NCBI RefSeq assembly: GCF_014700075.1
Contig: NZ_JACXBU010000005.1
Coordinates: 434,001 to 498,000, forward strand
Length of the DNA: 64,000 nt
Reading direction: 5' to 3'
Origin: Pseudomonas sp. JM0905a
GTDB lineage: Bacteria > Pseudomonadota > Gammaproteobacteria > Pseudomonadales > Pseudomonadaceae
Shown: piece after piece, positions 48,658 through 57,424 of the stretch
Position numbering within the stretch: position 1 is the stretch's first letter
Layout: each line of letters opens with the position of its first letter
The notes under the pieces: generated by a model
The model's database searches: none
Told to the model about the DNA's origin: nothing
The model's input: the letters and a program-made list of their open reading frames with translations, nothing else
Program-made: the position numbers and the translations under genes

Positions 48658-49824
48658 CTACAGGCTTCTGGTGCTTTCCGCACCCGCGACACTGCCGCCC
48701 AGCACGGCCACGCTGTTGTGCAGGACATAGGCCAGTTCGCTCTGACGGGTAACCCCGGCCTTGGAGAAGATCGCCCGCAAGTGCGCCTTCACCGTGTTGC
48801 GGCGGATGTTCAGTTGGACGCCGGCTTCGTCCAGTGTGTTGCCATGGGCCAGCTGGATCGCCAGGGCGGCTTCGGCGGGGGTGAAGCCGAACAGCTGGCG
48901 TAGCGGCTGCTGTTGCACGTCTGCCCGGCGTTCCGGATCACGCAGGAAAACCGCCACGGCCGGATGCCGGCCTTCCAGGCTTTCCTCGCGGGGCAGGCTT
49001 TGCACTACCACCCCCAGGCTGCTGCGGCCGGAGGGACGCTGCAGGGTGATGGCTTCTGCGATTCGCGGACCCTCCGATACGCGCTGCTCCAAGGCTTGCT
49101 TGATCAAACGCTGCAAGGCCTGGTTGTCGCGCCGATAGGCTGCACCGAGACGGTCTCCGGCGACGTTCAGGCCATCACCCTCGCCTAGCATTTCATTGGC
49201 GGCCTGATTGGTTTCCATGACCTGCAGATGGTTGTCGAGAATGATGGTGCCGATCTGCATGCGCTCGACCGCCGAGGCATACAGCTGGCGTTCGACTTCA
49301 CTGCGCTTGAGCTGGCCATACAGGTTTACCGCACGCCGCAAATGCGGCAGCAGGCGTGCGCAGAACGCCTTGTCCTGCGCAGTGAAACTGCTGTCCTGGT
49401 GCGGACGGCAGACACGCAGGCGGCACTCGATGCCGTTGGCGGTGTACAGGTCGGCACCCATGATGTGGAACACATCCAGCGGTGCATTGAAACTCAGGTA
49501 GAAATCCGATTTCAGCCAGCGCTCTTCGCCCAGCAGTTCGGCCACCGTGTGGACTTCGCCAGCGGGCAGGCCGACGAAGGGGTCGAGGGCGTAATAGGTT
49601 TCGCTGTATGCGGAGACTGCCCAGGTCTCGACCGGGCCGGCGTTGACCATGAAGCCGGGATCACCTGGCGCACTGGGGCGCAGGATCAGCGTGACGTAGT
49701 TGGCGCCCAGCGCGGTCCGCAGCTGTTCGAGGCTTCGCTGCCAGGGCAGCTCTTCGCTGGTGCCTTCGTAGATCTGCTCGATGAGCTGGCTGAGTTGATC
49801 CAGAGAGATGTCGGATGGATTCAT
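48658..49824 (-). CDS. LuxR-type regulator 1 (TeiR-like)
   Basis: 388 residues. A long N-terminal sensory region contains PAS/GAF-like sequence (about 180-300, with IGTIILDNHLQVMETNQAAN). A C-terminal LuxR helix-turn-helix (about 315-375) reads FGFTPAEAALAIQLAHGNTLDEAG and IRRNTVKAHLRAIFSKAGVTRQ. No acyl-homoserine-lactone domain and no receiver phosphorylation site are visible. Size and layout match TeiR, the testosterone-inducible regulator of Comamonas, so a steroid-like inducer is plausible. It has its own upstream regulon box, suggesting autoregulation, and AATAAGAA just before the start. Confidence 0.83.
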   Translation of the reverse strand: MNPSDISLDQLSQLIEQIYEGTSEELPWQRSLEQLRTALGANYVTLILRPSAPGDPGFMVNAGPVETWAVSAYSETYYALDPFVGLPAGEVHTVAELLGEERWLKSDFYLSFNAPLDVFHIMGADLYTANGIECRLRVCRPHQDSSFTAQDKAFCARLLPHLRRAVNLYGQLKRSEVERQLYASAVERMQIGTIILDNHLQVMETNQAANEMLGEGDGLNVAGDRLGAAYRRDNQALQRLIKQALEQRVSEGPRIAEAITLQRPSGRSSLGVVVQSLPREESLEGRHPAVAVFLRDPERRADVQQQPLRQLFGFTPAEAALAIQLAHGNTLDEAGVQLNIRRNTVKAHLRAIFSKAGVTRQSELAYVLHNSVAVLGGSVAGAESTRSL

Positions 49825-49920
49825 AATTCTTATTCACCCTGCAGGCGTCGCGAAAATCATGGCAGTCGCGCGGTATCAACTGGTCTGGAAATACAGCGTT
49901 ACCCGGATGATTGACCCGTT

Positions 49921-49939
49921 CATCGTTCGAACGAGCTAG
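49921..49939 (-). promoter_or_regulatory. Regulon box upstream of LuxR regulator 1
   Basis: Minus strand: CTAGCTC-GTTC-GAACGATG. AACGCT (49895-49900) lies 20 bp downstream; the start codon is 96 bp away. GAGC/GCTC symmetry extends the dyad here. Confidence 0.7.
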
Positions 49940-50021
49940 GCGTTTTATCACGTGGTCCCCAGGGCAGCCGCCGCTGGCAGACCGGCTGCACCGAGGGGAC
50001 CGATTACCGAACGAAATCTGC

Positions 50022-51185
50022 TCAAGCCAGCGAAGCGACGCTGTTCAGCAGGGTCTTTACCAGTTGCGCCTGGCGGGTTGCGCCGGTCTTGGCGAACACG
50101 CCGCGCAGGTGCGCCCGCACAGTATTGCGCGTGACCCCGAGGCGCTCGGCGCTTTCGTCAAGGGTCAGGCCGTCCATGATCAACATCGCCACCTCGGTTT
50201 CCGTGCGGGTCAGCTGGAACAGGCTGCGCAACAGGCGCCGGGAGGCTTGGGGCGAGTCGCTGGGGTCGCGGATGAACACCGCCACCGCCGGTCTCCGGGC
50301 TGCCCCACGGCTTTCGTGGTCCAGGGCGATGGGACGCAGCAGTACGTTCAACGGCACTTCGCCAGTGGGGCGGGTCAGAGTCAGCACTTCGACACAGTCT
50401 TCCCGGCCGTGCTGGTGATGCTGCAGCGCGGCGAGGATCGCCCGTTGCAGGTTGCGGTTGTCCTGGCCAGAGAACGCGCTGAGCTTTTCCTGTCGGCATT
50501 CGAGGCCATCATGGCTGTCGAACAGCTGCTGGGCGGCCTGGTTGCTGCGCATCACCTTGCCGGTTTCGTCGAGGATGGCAGTGCCCACCAGCAGGCGGTC
50601 AATGGTGGCGGCATAGAGCAGGCGCTCGGAGTCCAGTTGGTCCACCGTGGAGTGCAGGTCCACGGCCTGCTGCAGATGTGGCAGCAGCAGGCGCACCAGG
50701 GCGATTTCACTATCGTCGAAGTCCCGGCTGGCGTGCTCGCGGCAGGCGAACAGCGCGCAATGCATGCCTGCCGTCGTGCGCATGTTGGCCACCAGTACGT
50801 AGCGCAGGTCCAGCGGCTGGAGGTAGTTCCGGTAGAAGTCGTGCGCCAGCCAGTGGTCGCTGCCCATCACCTGGTCAGCGCTGGCCACCTGGTCGGCGGA
50901 CCAGTGGAGGAAGGGGCAGATCGAGTAGTAGTGCTCGCTGTAGGACGGCTCGCCCGGCAGGTGCGGTCCGTGGATCGAGGCGTTGACGATCAGCCCCGGC
51001 CGTTCGTGGGCAGGGTTGCGCAATACCAGGGTCAGGAAGCTGGCCTCGAAACGCAGGCGCAGCGCCTCCAGCAGGCCGGCCCAGGGTGTGGGTTCCAGGG
51101 GGCCCTGGTAGGTCAATGCCAGCAGCTCGCTGAGTTCCGCCGAGCTGATGGCTGCAAGTTCATGGGCGTGTCGGTAGTCGTGCAT
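50022..51185 (-). CDS. LuxR-type regulator 2 (TeiR-like paralogue)
   Basis: 387 residues, clearly related to regulator 1 along its whole length: VGTAILDETGKVMRSNQAAQ matches IGTIILDNHLQVMETNQAAN. The C-terminal helix-turn-helix is TRTETEVAMLIMDGLTLDES and GVTRNTVRAHLRGVFAKTGATRQAQ. The N-terminal ligand-sensing region is more divergent, which suggests a different inducer or role. It is transcribed in the same direction as regulator 1, ending about 200 bp away, and has its own regulon box. CACAACAAG lies ahead of GGCGAGG and the ATG. Confidence 0.83.
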   Translation of the reverse strand: MHDYRHAHELAAISSAELSELLALTYQGPLEPTPWAGLLEALRLRFEASFLTLVLRNPAHERPGLIVNASIHGPHLPGEPSYSEHYYSICPFLHWSADQVASADQVMGSDHWLAHDFYRNYLQPLDLRYVLVANMRTTAGMHCALFACREHASRDFDDSEIALVRLLLPHLQQAVDLHSTVDQLDSERLLYAATIDRLLVGTAILDETGKVMRSNQAAQQLFDSHDGLECRQEKLSAFSGQDNRNLQRAILAALQHHQHGREDCVEVLTLTRPTGEVPLNVLLRPIALDHESRGAARRPAVAVFIRDPSDSPQASRRLLRSLFQLTRTETEVAMLIMDGLTLDESAERLGVTRNTVRAHLRGVFAKTGATRQAQLVKTLLNSVASLA

Positions 51186-51251
51186 CCTCGCCTCGCTTGT
51201 TGTGGTTGTCGGGCTGGATGGGCCGAGTATTGGCGCGCCGGACTGTGGATA

Positions 51252-51270
51252 AATCGTCCGTTTGGCCTAG
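51252..51270 (-). promoter_or_regulatory. Regulon box upstream of LuxR regulator 2
   Basis: Minus strand: CTAGGCC-AAAC-GGACGATT. AATACT (51226-51231) lies exactly 20 bp downstream and is one of the best -10 matches. The start codon is 66 bp away. A perfect DnaA-box sequence (51244-51252) abuts the right half-site. Confidence 0.77.
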
Positions 51271-51289
51271 TGGCGAGCCGCGCATGATC

Positions 51290-51386
51290 TGTAGGGGCGA
51301 ATTCATTCGCCATGGGCCGCAACGCGGCCCCGGATGTACCCAAGGGCAGGCCGGAGGCCTGCTTGGCGAATGAATTCGCCCCTACA
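51290..51386. repeat. Inverted pair of family A repeats
   Basis: Units at 51290-51311 and 51365-51386 are exact reverse complements, as at 25052-25146 and, almost exactly, at 41548-41645. They separate the LuxR 2 promoter from the cysNC stop. Confidence 0.83.
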
Positions 51387-51397
51387 AGGTGGTGGCA

Positions 51398-53275
51398 TCA
51401 GAGCGCCAACAGGTGCTCGACGATGCGCTCGGCGGCGGCCTCCGCCGATTCGCTCGCCGTGTCGATGCGCAGGTCCGGTGCCAGCGGCGGCTCGTAGGGC
51501 GAGTCGATGCCGGTGAAGTTCTTCAGCTCGCCGCGCCGGGCCTTCTGGTAGAGGCCCTTGGGATCGCGGCTCTCGGCCAGCTCCAGGGATGCGTCGATGA
51601 AGATCTCCAGGAAGGCACCGTCGCCCGCGAGGCTGCGTGCCAGTTCGCGTTCGGCGCGGAAGGGGGAGATGAAGGACACCAGAGTAATCAGCCCCGCATC
51701 CAGCATCAGCCGCGCCACTTCGGCCACCCGGCGGATGTTCTCCACGCGGTCGGCCTCGCTGAAGCCCAGGTCGCGGTTGAGGCCGTGGCGCACGTTGTCG
51801 CCGTCCAGCAGGTAGGTGTGCCGGCCCAGGGCGTGGAGCTTGCGTTCCACCAGGTTGGCGATGGTCGACTTGCCGGCCCCGGAAAGCCCGGTGAACCAGA
51901 GGATGCGCGGTGTCTGGCCCTTCAGCGTGGCGCGGGCCGCGCCGTTCACGTCGATGGCTTGCCAGTGCACGTTCTGTGCGCGACGCAGGGCGAAGTGCAG
52001 CATGCCGGCGCCGACGGTCTGGTTGCTCAACCGGTCGATGATGATGAAGCCGCCGGTATCGCGGTTATCCGCATAGGCATCGAAGGGGATAGGCTGGTCC
52101 AGGCTCAGGTCGCAGACGCCGATCTCGTTCAGCTCCAGGGTCCGGGCCGCCAGCTGTTGCAGGCTGTTCACGTCCACCTTGTGCTTGAGGGTGGTGCAGC
52201 TCATGCCCAGGGTGCGGCAGCCGATTTTCAGCAGGTAGGGGCGGCCAGGCAGCATCGGCTCTTCGCCCATCCAGACCAGGGTGGATTCGAACTGGTCGGC
52301 CACCGCTGGCGGCGCGTCGGCCAGGGCGATGAGGTCGCCACGGCTGATGTCGATCTCGTCTTCCAGGGTCAGGGTCACCGCCTGGCCGCAGACCGCTTCC
52401 TGCTGCTCGCCGGCGAGGCCAAGGATGCCGCTCACCCGGCTCTGCTTGCCCGACGGCAGCACGCGGATGCGCTCGCCGACACGGATGCTGCCCGCCGCCA
52501 CGTTGCCCGAGTAGCCACGGAAATCGAGGTTGGGGCGGTTCACCCACTGCACCGGCAGGCGGAACGGCGCGTGGCTCGCACGGTCGTCGTCCAGGGGCAC
52601 GGTTTCGAGGTGCTGCAGCAGGCTGGGGCCCTGGTACCAGGGCATGCTGGTGCTGCGCTCGATGAGGTTGTCGCCTTTGAGCGCTGACAGCGGGATGCAC
52701 TGGATATCGCTCAGGCCGAGCTGTTCGGCAAAGGCGCGGTAGTCGGCTTCGATTCGGGCGAAGACCTCTTCGGAATAACCCATCAGGTCCATCTTGTTCA
52801 CCGCCACCAGCACCCGGCGGATGCCCAGCAGGGACACCAGGTAGCTGTGCCGGCGGGTCTGCGGCAGCAGGCCCTGGCGCGCGTCGACCAGGATCACCGC
52901 CACGTCGGCGGTGGAGGCGCCGGTGACCATGTTGCGGGTGTACTGCTCGTGGCCGGGGGTGTCGGCGACGATGAACTTGCGCTTGTCGGTGGCGAAGAAC
53001 CGGTAGGCCACGTCGATGGTGATGCCTTGTTCACGCTCGGCGGCCAGGCCGTCCACCAGCAGGGCGAAGTCCAGCTCGCCGCCCTGGGTGCCGAGTTTCT
53101 TCGAGTCCGCTTCCAGTTGGCCGAGCTGGTCCTCGAAGAGCACTTTGGTTTCGTAGAGCAGGCGCCCGATCAGGGTGCTCTTGCCGTCGTCGACGCTGCC
53201 GCAGGTGATGAAGCGCAGCAGGTCCTTGCGCTGTTGTTGCTGCAGGTACTGGTCCAGGTTCGAAATGGCGTTCAT
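51398..53275 (-). CDS. cysNC: CysNC: sulfate adenylyltransferase large subunit fused to APS kinase
   Basis: 625-residue bifunctional enzyme. The N-terminal GTPase (G1 [33 protein letters not shown]) drives ATP sulfurylase activity with CysD. The C-terminal APS kinase (about 440-625, P-loop GLSGAGKST, later [15 protein letters not shown]) makes PAPS. Its start shares one base with the cysD stop (TGATG at 53273-53277), so the two are coupled. It sits inside the catabolic region without a regulon box of its own; the sulfotransferase at 56208 would consume its PAPS product. Confidence 0.94.
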   Translation of the reverse strand: MNAISNLDQYLQQQQRKDLLRFITCGSVDDGKSTLIGRLLYETKVLFEDQLGQLEADSKKLGTQGGELDFALLVDGLAAEREQGITIDVAYRFFATDKRKFIVADTPGHEQYTRNMVTGASTADVAVILVDARQGLLPQTRRHSYLVSLLGIRRVLVAVNKMDLMGYSEEVFARIEADYRAFAEQLGLSDIQCIPLSALKGDNLIERSTSMPWYQGPSLLQHLETVPLDDDRASHAPFRLPVQWVNRPNLDFRGYSGNVAAGSIRVGERIRVLPSGKQSRVSGILGLAGEQQEAVCGQAVTLTLEDEIDISRGDLIALADAPPAVADQFESTLVWMGEEPMLPGRPYLLKIGCRTLGMSCTTLKHKVDVNSLQQLAARTLELNEIGVCDLSLDQPIPFDAYADNRDTGGFIIIDRLSNQTVGAGMLHFALRRAQNVHWQAIDVNGAARATLKGQTPRILWFTGLSGAGKSTIANLVERKLHALGRHTYLLDGDNVRHGLNRDLGFSEADRVENIRRVAEVARLMLDAGLITLVSFISPFRAERELARSLAGDGAFLEIFIDASLELAESRDPKGLYQKARRGELKNFTGIDSPYEPPLAPDLRIDTASESAEAAAERIVEHLLAL

Positions 53276-54171
53276 CAGAAGTACCCCTCTTGCTTCTTCT
53301 TCTCCATGGAGCCGGATGAATCGCTGTCGATCAGTCGGCCCTGGCGTTCGGAGGTTCGGCTCACCAGCATTTCCTGGATGATCGCCGGGAGGCTGTCGGC
53401 CTCGCTGTCGATGGCACCGGTCAGCGGGTAGCAGCCGAGGGTGCGGAAGCGCACCTTGCGCAGTTCCGGCGTTTCGCCGGGCAGCAGCGGCAGGCGCTCG
53501 TCATCGACCATGATCAGGGTGCCGTCCCGGCGTACCACCGGACGCTCTTGGGCGAAGTACAGGGGCACGATCGGGATGCCTTCGAGGTAGATGTATTGCC
53601 AGATATCCAGCTCGGTCCAGTTGGAGAGCGGGAACACCCGCAGGCTTTCGCCCTTGCGCTTGCGGGTGTTGTACAGGCGCCAGAGTTCGGGGCGCTGTTG
53701 CTTGGGGTCCCAGCGGTGCTGCTCGGAGCGGATCGAGAACACCCGCTCCTTGGCGCGGGACTTCTCCTCGTCGCGGCGGGCCCCACCGAAGGCGGCGTCG
53801 AAGCCGTACAGGTCCAGCGCCTGCTTCAGCCCCTGGGTTTTCCAGATGTCGGTGTGCAGCGCCGAGCCGTGGGTGAAGGGGTTGATCCCGCGTTCCTGGC
53901 CTTCCGGGTTGATGTGCACCAGCAGCTCCAGGCCCAGGCGCTCGGCGGTCTGGTCGCGGAAAGCGATCATTTCGCGGAACTTCCAGGTGGTGTCCACGTG
54001 CAGCAGGGGGAAGGGCGGTTTGCCCGGGGCAAAAGCCTTCATCGCCAGGTGCAGCATGACCGCGCTGTCCTTGCCGATGGAGTAGAGCATCACCGGGTTT
54101 TCACACTCGGCGACGACTTCCCGGATGATCTGGACGCTCTCCGCTTCCAGTCGTTGTAGGTGTGTCAGCAT
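53275..54171 (-). CDS. cysD: CysD: sulfate adenylyltransferase small subunit
   Basis: 298-residue ATP sulfurylase catalytic subunit of the PAPS-reductase/N-type ATP pyrophosphatase fold. It shows the PP-loop-like [18 protein letters not shown], then [37 protein letters not shown] and the C-terminal [20 protein letters not shown]. It combines sulfate and ATP to APS together with CysN. GGAGG precedes the ATG at 54171; the frame reaching 54645 runs over a different gene. Usually controlled by CysB, but no site was identified. Confidence 0.94.
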   Translation of the reverse strand: MLTHLQRLEAESVQIIREVVAECENPVMLYSIGKDSAVMLHLAMKAFAPGKPPFPLLHVDTTWKFREMIAFRDQTAERLGLELLVHINPEGQERGINPFTHGSALHTDIWKTQGLKQALDLYGFDAAFGGARRDEEKSRAKERVFSIRSEQHRWDPKQQRPELWRLYNTRKRKGESLRVFPLSNWTELDIWQYIYLEGIPIVPLYFAQERPVVRRDGTLIMVDDERLPLLPGETPELRKVRFRTLGCYPLTGAIDSEADSLPAIIQEMLVSRTSERQGRLIDSDSSGSMEKKKQEGYF

Positions 54172-54275
54172 CGCTTGCCTCCGTTGGATGGAGCCGACGC
54201 CGCATGGGGCGGGCCGGCTTTTTTCCACGGTAGGGAATGCGTCGCTGCAGGTTCTTCGTCTGACCGGACAAGGTT

Positions 54276-54746
54276 TCAGCGGCGGGTGCCAATCAGGGAT
54301 TCGGTCCGTGCCTTCACCGCCAGGGCGACCGCATCGAAGCCCTGCTTGACCCAGGGGCCATGCAGCTCCATCACCTGATCGGCGGTAGGACCGAGGAACA
54401 GGTCGGTGGTGTAGTAACGGCAGCTGTCGGGGCCTGTGGCTTCGATCACCTGGTCGCGACGGGCGGCGTCCGGGTTGTCGGCGCTGGCGAACATCTCCCA
54501 CGAGAGCAAGCGGTGCGGTTCGAAGGCCACCAGTTGCTCGATCACATGCACCAACTCGCCGGGGCTGGCGGGGTTGGGCAGATACAGGTTCACCTGCTCG
54601 CCCATTCGCAGACTGGACTCTACCTTGACGGTGAAGGGGTTCCACTGCGGGTAGCGTTCCAGATCGACCAGCACCGACCAGACCAGCTCGGCGGGGGCGG
54701 CGATATCCACGGTCAGCGACCGCACCAGGTTCTTTTCTTCAGCCAT
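54276..54746 (-). CDS. SRPBCC (START-like) domain protein
   Basis: 156 residues with the helix-grip fold of polyketide cyclase/START proteins: [20 protein letters not shown], then [16 protein letters not shown] and the C-terminal long helix [20 protein letters not shown]. These bind hydrophobic ligands and can act as cyclases or carriers. The start at 54746 (MAEEKN) has GAGGAA upstream; the frame to 54854 is not supported. It has its own regulon box at 54824, divergent from the DUF1214 operon, so it belongs to the catabolic set rather than to cysD. Confidence 0.82.
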   Translation of the reverse strand: MAEEKNLVRSLTVDIAAPAELVWSVLVDLERYPQWNPFTVKVESSLRMGEQVNLYLPNPASPGELVHVIEQLVAFEPHRLLSWEMFASADNPDAARRDQVIEATGPDSCRYYTTDLFLGPTADQVMELHGPWVKQGFDAVALAVKARTESLIGTRR

Positions 54747-54823
54747 CGGGGATTCCTCGGGAAACAGGCGCCGCACCGCGCGACGCCGATTCGGCCGATG
54801 CTCCGCGCACGCCGCTGCCGCCT

Positions 54824-54842
54824 CCTCGTCCGGGTGGACTAG
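54824..54842 (-). promoter_or_regulatory. Regulon box upstream of the SRPBCC gene
   Basis: Minus strand: CTAGTCC-ACCC-GGACGAGG. GAGCAT (54798-54803) lies 20 bp downstream; the start codon is 77 bp away. Confidence 0.76.
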
Positions 54843-54862
54843 GTTCCCGCTCATTGCCTCGC

Positions 54863-54980
54863 TGTAGGAGCCAGCTTGCTGGCGAATGATGCGCCCCTTT
54901 CGCGAGCAAGCTCGCTCCTACATCCAGATTGTAGGATGGGTGGAGCTGTTCTCCGATGGTGGGCTGAAGCCCACCCTACG
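54863..54980. repeat. REP-like and family C palindromes
   Basis: GTAGGAGCCAGCTTGCTGGCGAA (shortened here to its ends GTAGGAGC...GGCGAA) faces GCGAGCAAGCTCGCTCCTAC across 54863-54921, a well-known Pseudomonas REP type. A second element, GTAGGATGGG to CCACCCTACG, spans 54931-54980. They fill the 352-bp divergent gap between two regulon boxes. Confidence 0.78.
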
Positions 54981-55010
54981 ATTTCGCCTCGAGGCAGTGG
55001 TTCCGGTGAT

Positions 55011-55029
55011 TTAGTCCGCCCAGACGAAG
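55011..55029 (+). promoter_or_regulatory. Regulon box upstream of the DUF1214 operon
   Basis: TTAGTCC-GCCC-AGACGAAG. The best -10 is TAAGGT at 55051-55056, 21 bp downstream, one base off the spacing seen at the other nine boxes. The start codon is 69 bp away. Confidence 0.7.
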
Positions 55030-55098
55030 AATCCGCCCCGTCCATCTCCCTAAGGTTTCCGCAGTGGCGGGCCATCCGCCGGACCAGAGGAGACCGAG

Positions 55099-56211
55099 AT
55101 GACGACCGAGAACATCGAGCAACAGGTGTGCAGCGGGCAGGTCTGGAGCGATTTCTGCGACCAGCTCAAACGTAGTGGCGAGCAGATCCTGCGGAGCGAG
55201 GCACCCAGCGATGCGCACACCCGCGCCGAGGGGTTCCGCTACCTCACGCGCCTGCTGCGCATTGCCCTGGAAATGCACCTGGAGTTCGCTGACCCGGACT
55301 TCCCCGGCTTCTTCTCGCCGTCCCACGAGACGGCCAAGATCGGCGCCGACAACCCGGACAACCTCTACCAGTACGCCCGCCTGAACGGCCAGCATCAGTA
55401 CCGCGTCAGCGGCCGTCGCGGCAGCGTGTCCTACCTCAGCTTCGGCACCCAGAAGGGCGGCTATGAAAGCGACGGCAAGATGATCCAGACCGGCTTCATC
55501 GACGCCAGCCAGCTGCAACTGGAGGCCGATGGCAGCTTCGAGGTCATCCTCAGCCAGGAGCCACCGGCCAAGGGCAACTGGGTGCGCCTGGAACCGGAGA
55601 GCAACGCCCTGATCGTGCGCCAGACCTTCCTCGACCGCGCCAGCGAGCAGCCTGCGCAACTGCGCATCGAGCGGCTGGATAGTCGCCAGCAGCCCGAACC
55701 GCTGAGCGCCGCGCGCTTGCAGCAGAGCCTGGGTCGTGCCGCCAGCTTCGTCGAGAACACCGCGCGCCTGTTCGCGGATTGGGCCGAGGGCTACCAGGCC
55801 CACACCAATGGCCTGCCACCTGCGGACCAGGCCCTGTGCCAGTTGGTGGGTGGTGATCCGAACATCTTCTACTACCACGGCTATTGGGAGCTGGCCGACG
55901 ACGAGGCGCTGCTGATCGAAGTCGACCAGGTGCCCGACTGCGACTTCTGGAATCTGCAGATCAACAACTACTGGATGGAGTCGCTGGACTACCGCCACCA
56001 CCGCATCTGCCTGAACAAGCACTCGGCGCAGCTGGACAAGCGCGGCGGCGTGCGCCTGGTGCTGAGCCACCGTGATCCCGGTCTGCCGAACTGGCTGGAA
56101 ACCGCCGGCCATGCCAACGGCACCCTCTGTTTGCGTTGGGTCGGCGCCAGCCAGCCGGTCCACCCCACCACCCGCGTGGTCAAGCTGAACCACCTGAAGG
56201 AGCTGCAATGA
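55099..56211 (+). CDS. DUF1214-domain protein
   Basis: 370-residue protein of unknown biochemical function. The C-terminal part (WELADDEALLIEVDQVPDCD, then FWNLQINNYWMESLDYRHH and GTLCLRWVGASQP) is the DUF1214 beta-rich domain. The N-terminal half has a helical region and YRVSGRRGSVSYLSFGTQKG. Such proteins are frequent neighbours of oxygenases and sulfotransferases in steroid and terpenoid degradation clusters. GGAG precedes the ATG. It heads a four-gene operon, and its stop overlaps the sulfotransferase start. No signal peptide. Confidence 0.8.
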   Translation: MTTENIEQQVCSGQVWSDFCDQLKRSGEQILRSEAPSDAHTRAEGFRYLTRLLRIALEMHLEFADPDFPGFFSPSHETAKIGADNPDNLYQYARLNGQHQYRVSGRRGSVSYLSFGTQKGGYESDGKMIQTGFIDASQLQLEADGSFEVILSQEPPAKGNWVRLEPESNALIVRQTFLDRASEQPAQLRIERLDSRQQPEPLSAARLQQSLGRAASFVENTARLFADWAEGYQAHTNGLPPADQALCQLVGGDPNIFYYHGYWELADDEALLIEVDQVPDCDFWNLQINNYWMESLDYRHHRICLNKHSAQLDKRGGVRLVLSHRDPGLPNWLETAGHANGTLCLRWVGASQPVHPTTRVVKLNHLKELQ

Positions 56212-57392
56212 CCCATTCCATCGCACCGGGCAGCGAGTTCGCCCCCGACAGCCTGCTGGCCGAGGCCAGTGCCCGCGCTGGTGGCCTGGAGGACTTCGGT
56301 CCCGGCGACTTCCGCGAGGCCCTTGAGGTCCTTGAGGGCGCCCTGAACCAGGAGGCCCGTCTTTCCAACCACGGGCGCGGCTTGCTCCGGGAAAAACTGG
56401 TGGCGCAACTGGTCAACCGCCTGGTGATCGAAGACCACTGCAAGCGCTTTCCGGAAATCCTCCAGCAGCCCATCGACGACCCGCTGGTAATCGTCGGCCT
56501 GCCGCGCACCGGGACCACGCTGTTGCAGCGCGTGCTGTCGGTGGACCCGCAGTTCAGCAAGGCGCAATGGTGGGAGACCCGCTACCCGGCGCCGTTGCCC
56601 GGGGAGACGCTGGAGCAGCCTGAAGTGCGGATCGGTCGGGCGAAGGCCGAGGTCGCCGCGATGATCGAATTCGTGCCGCAAATCCTCACCATCCATCCGT
56701 TGGACGCGGAGCAGCCGGACGAAGAGTTCATGCTCATGGAGCACTCCTTCCTCTGCGCCATGGATTCCTATGTGAACGTGCCGGCCTACACCGCCTGGCT
56801 CGATCGCCAGGACCAGGTCCAGGTCTACGCCTACCTGAAGAAGATGCTGCAATTCCTGAGCTGGCAGCAGGCCCGTCGCGGCATCGCACCGGGTCGTCGC
56901 TGGCTGCTGAAGAGCCCGCAGCACCTGCACACCCTGGAGCTGCTGTTCCAGGTCTTCCCGCGCGCTCAGGTGGTGCTGACCCATCGCGATCCGGGCAAGA
57001 CCATCCCCTCCCTGGCGAGCTTTATCCACACCCTCTGGCAGATCTACAGCGAAGAGGCGGACCCGGCCCAGGTGGGCGAGCAGTGGAACACCCGCATGGC
57101 CCGCGCCCTGCGCCACACCATGGCGGTCCGCGAGCCCATGCCGGACGGGGCATTTCTCGACGTGCACTTCGAGGACACCGTCAGTCAGCCACTGGAGGTG
57201 GTGGAGCGGATCTATCGCTTCGCCGGGCTGGAACTCACGACGGATGTGCGCGCCGCCATGACCGACTGGCTGGCCGCCAACGGCCGCGAGAAACGCGCCG
57301 CGCATCACTACGACGCTGAGGCGTTTGGCCTCGACGAGGCACGGCTGCAGCGCGATTACGGCGAGTACCGCGCCCGCCACCTGGCGCACTGA
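56208..57392 (+). CDS. Sulfotransferase-family protein
   Basis: 394 residues. The 5'-phosphosulfate loop is IVGLPRTGTTLLQRVL (residues 95-110) and the 3'-phosphate site VVLTHRDPGKTIPSLASF (Arg260, Ser268), so PAPS binding looks intact. Domain type resembles Sulfotransfer_3. It would transfer sulfate to a hydroxyl group, or use the fold for another purpose. The start at 56208 overlaps the DUF1214 stop (ATGA). PAPS could come from CysNC encoded 3 kb away. In degradation clusters such proteins are common but rarely characterised. Confidence 0.83.
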   Translation: MTHSIAPGSEFAPDSLLAEASARAGGLEDFGPGDFREALEVLEGALNQEARLSNHGRGLLREKLVAQLVNRLVIEDHCKRFPEILQQPIDDPLVIVGLPRTGTTLLQRVLSVDPQFSKAQWWETRYPAPLPGETLEQPEVRIGRAKAEVAAMIEFVPQILTIHPLDAEQPDEEFMLMEHSFLCAMDSYVNVPAYTAWLDRQDQVQVYAYLKKMLQFLSWQQARRGIAPGRRWLLKSPQHLHTLELLFQVFPRAQVVLTHRDPGKTIPSLASFIHTLWQIYSEEADPAQVGEQWNTRMARALRHTMAVREPMPDGAFLDVHFEDTVSQPLEVVERIYRFAGLELTTDVRAAMTDWLAANGREKRAAHHYDAEAFGLDEARLQRDYGEYRARHLAH

Positions 57393-57424
57393 GATTCCAA
57401 GACCAACAACAAGAGGAACCGAAC

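Noticed and set aside
49921-51270. lux-box/AHL quorum-sensing system
   Set aside because: The LuxR proteins lack the AHL-binding domain and no luxI-type synthase is present; the dyad differs from a lux box.
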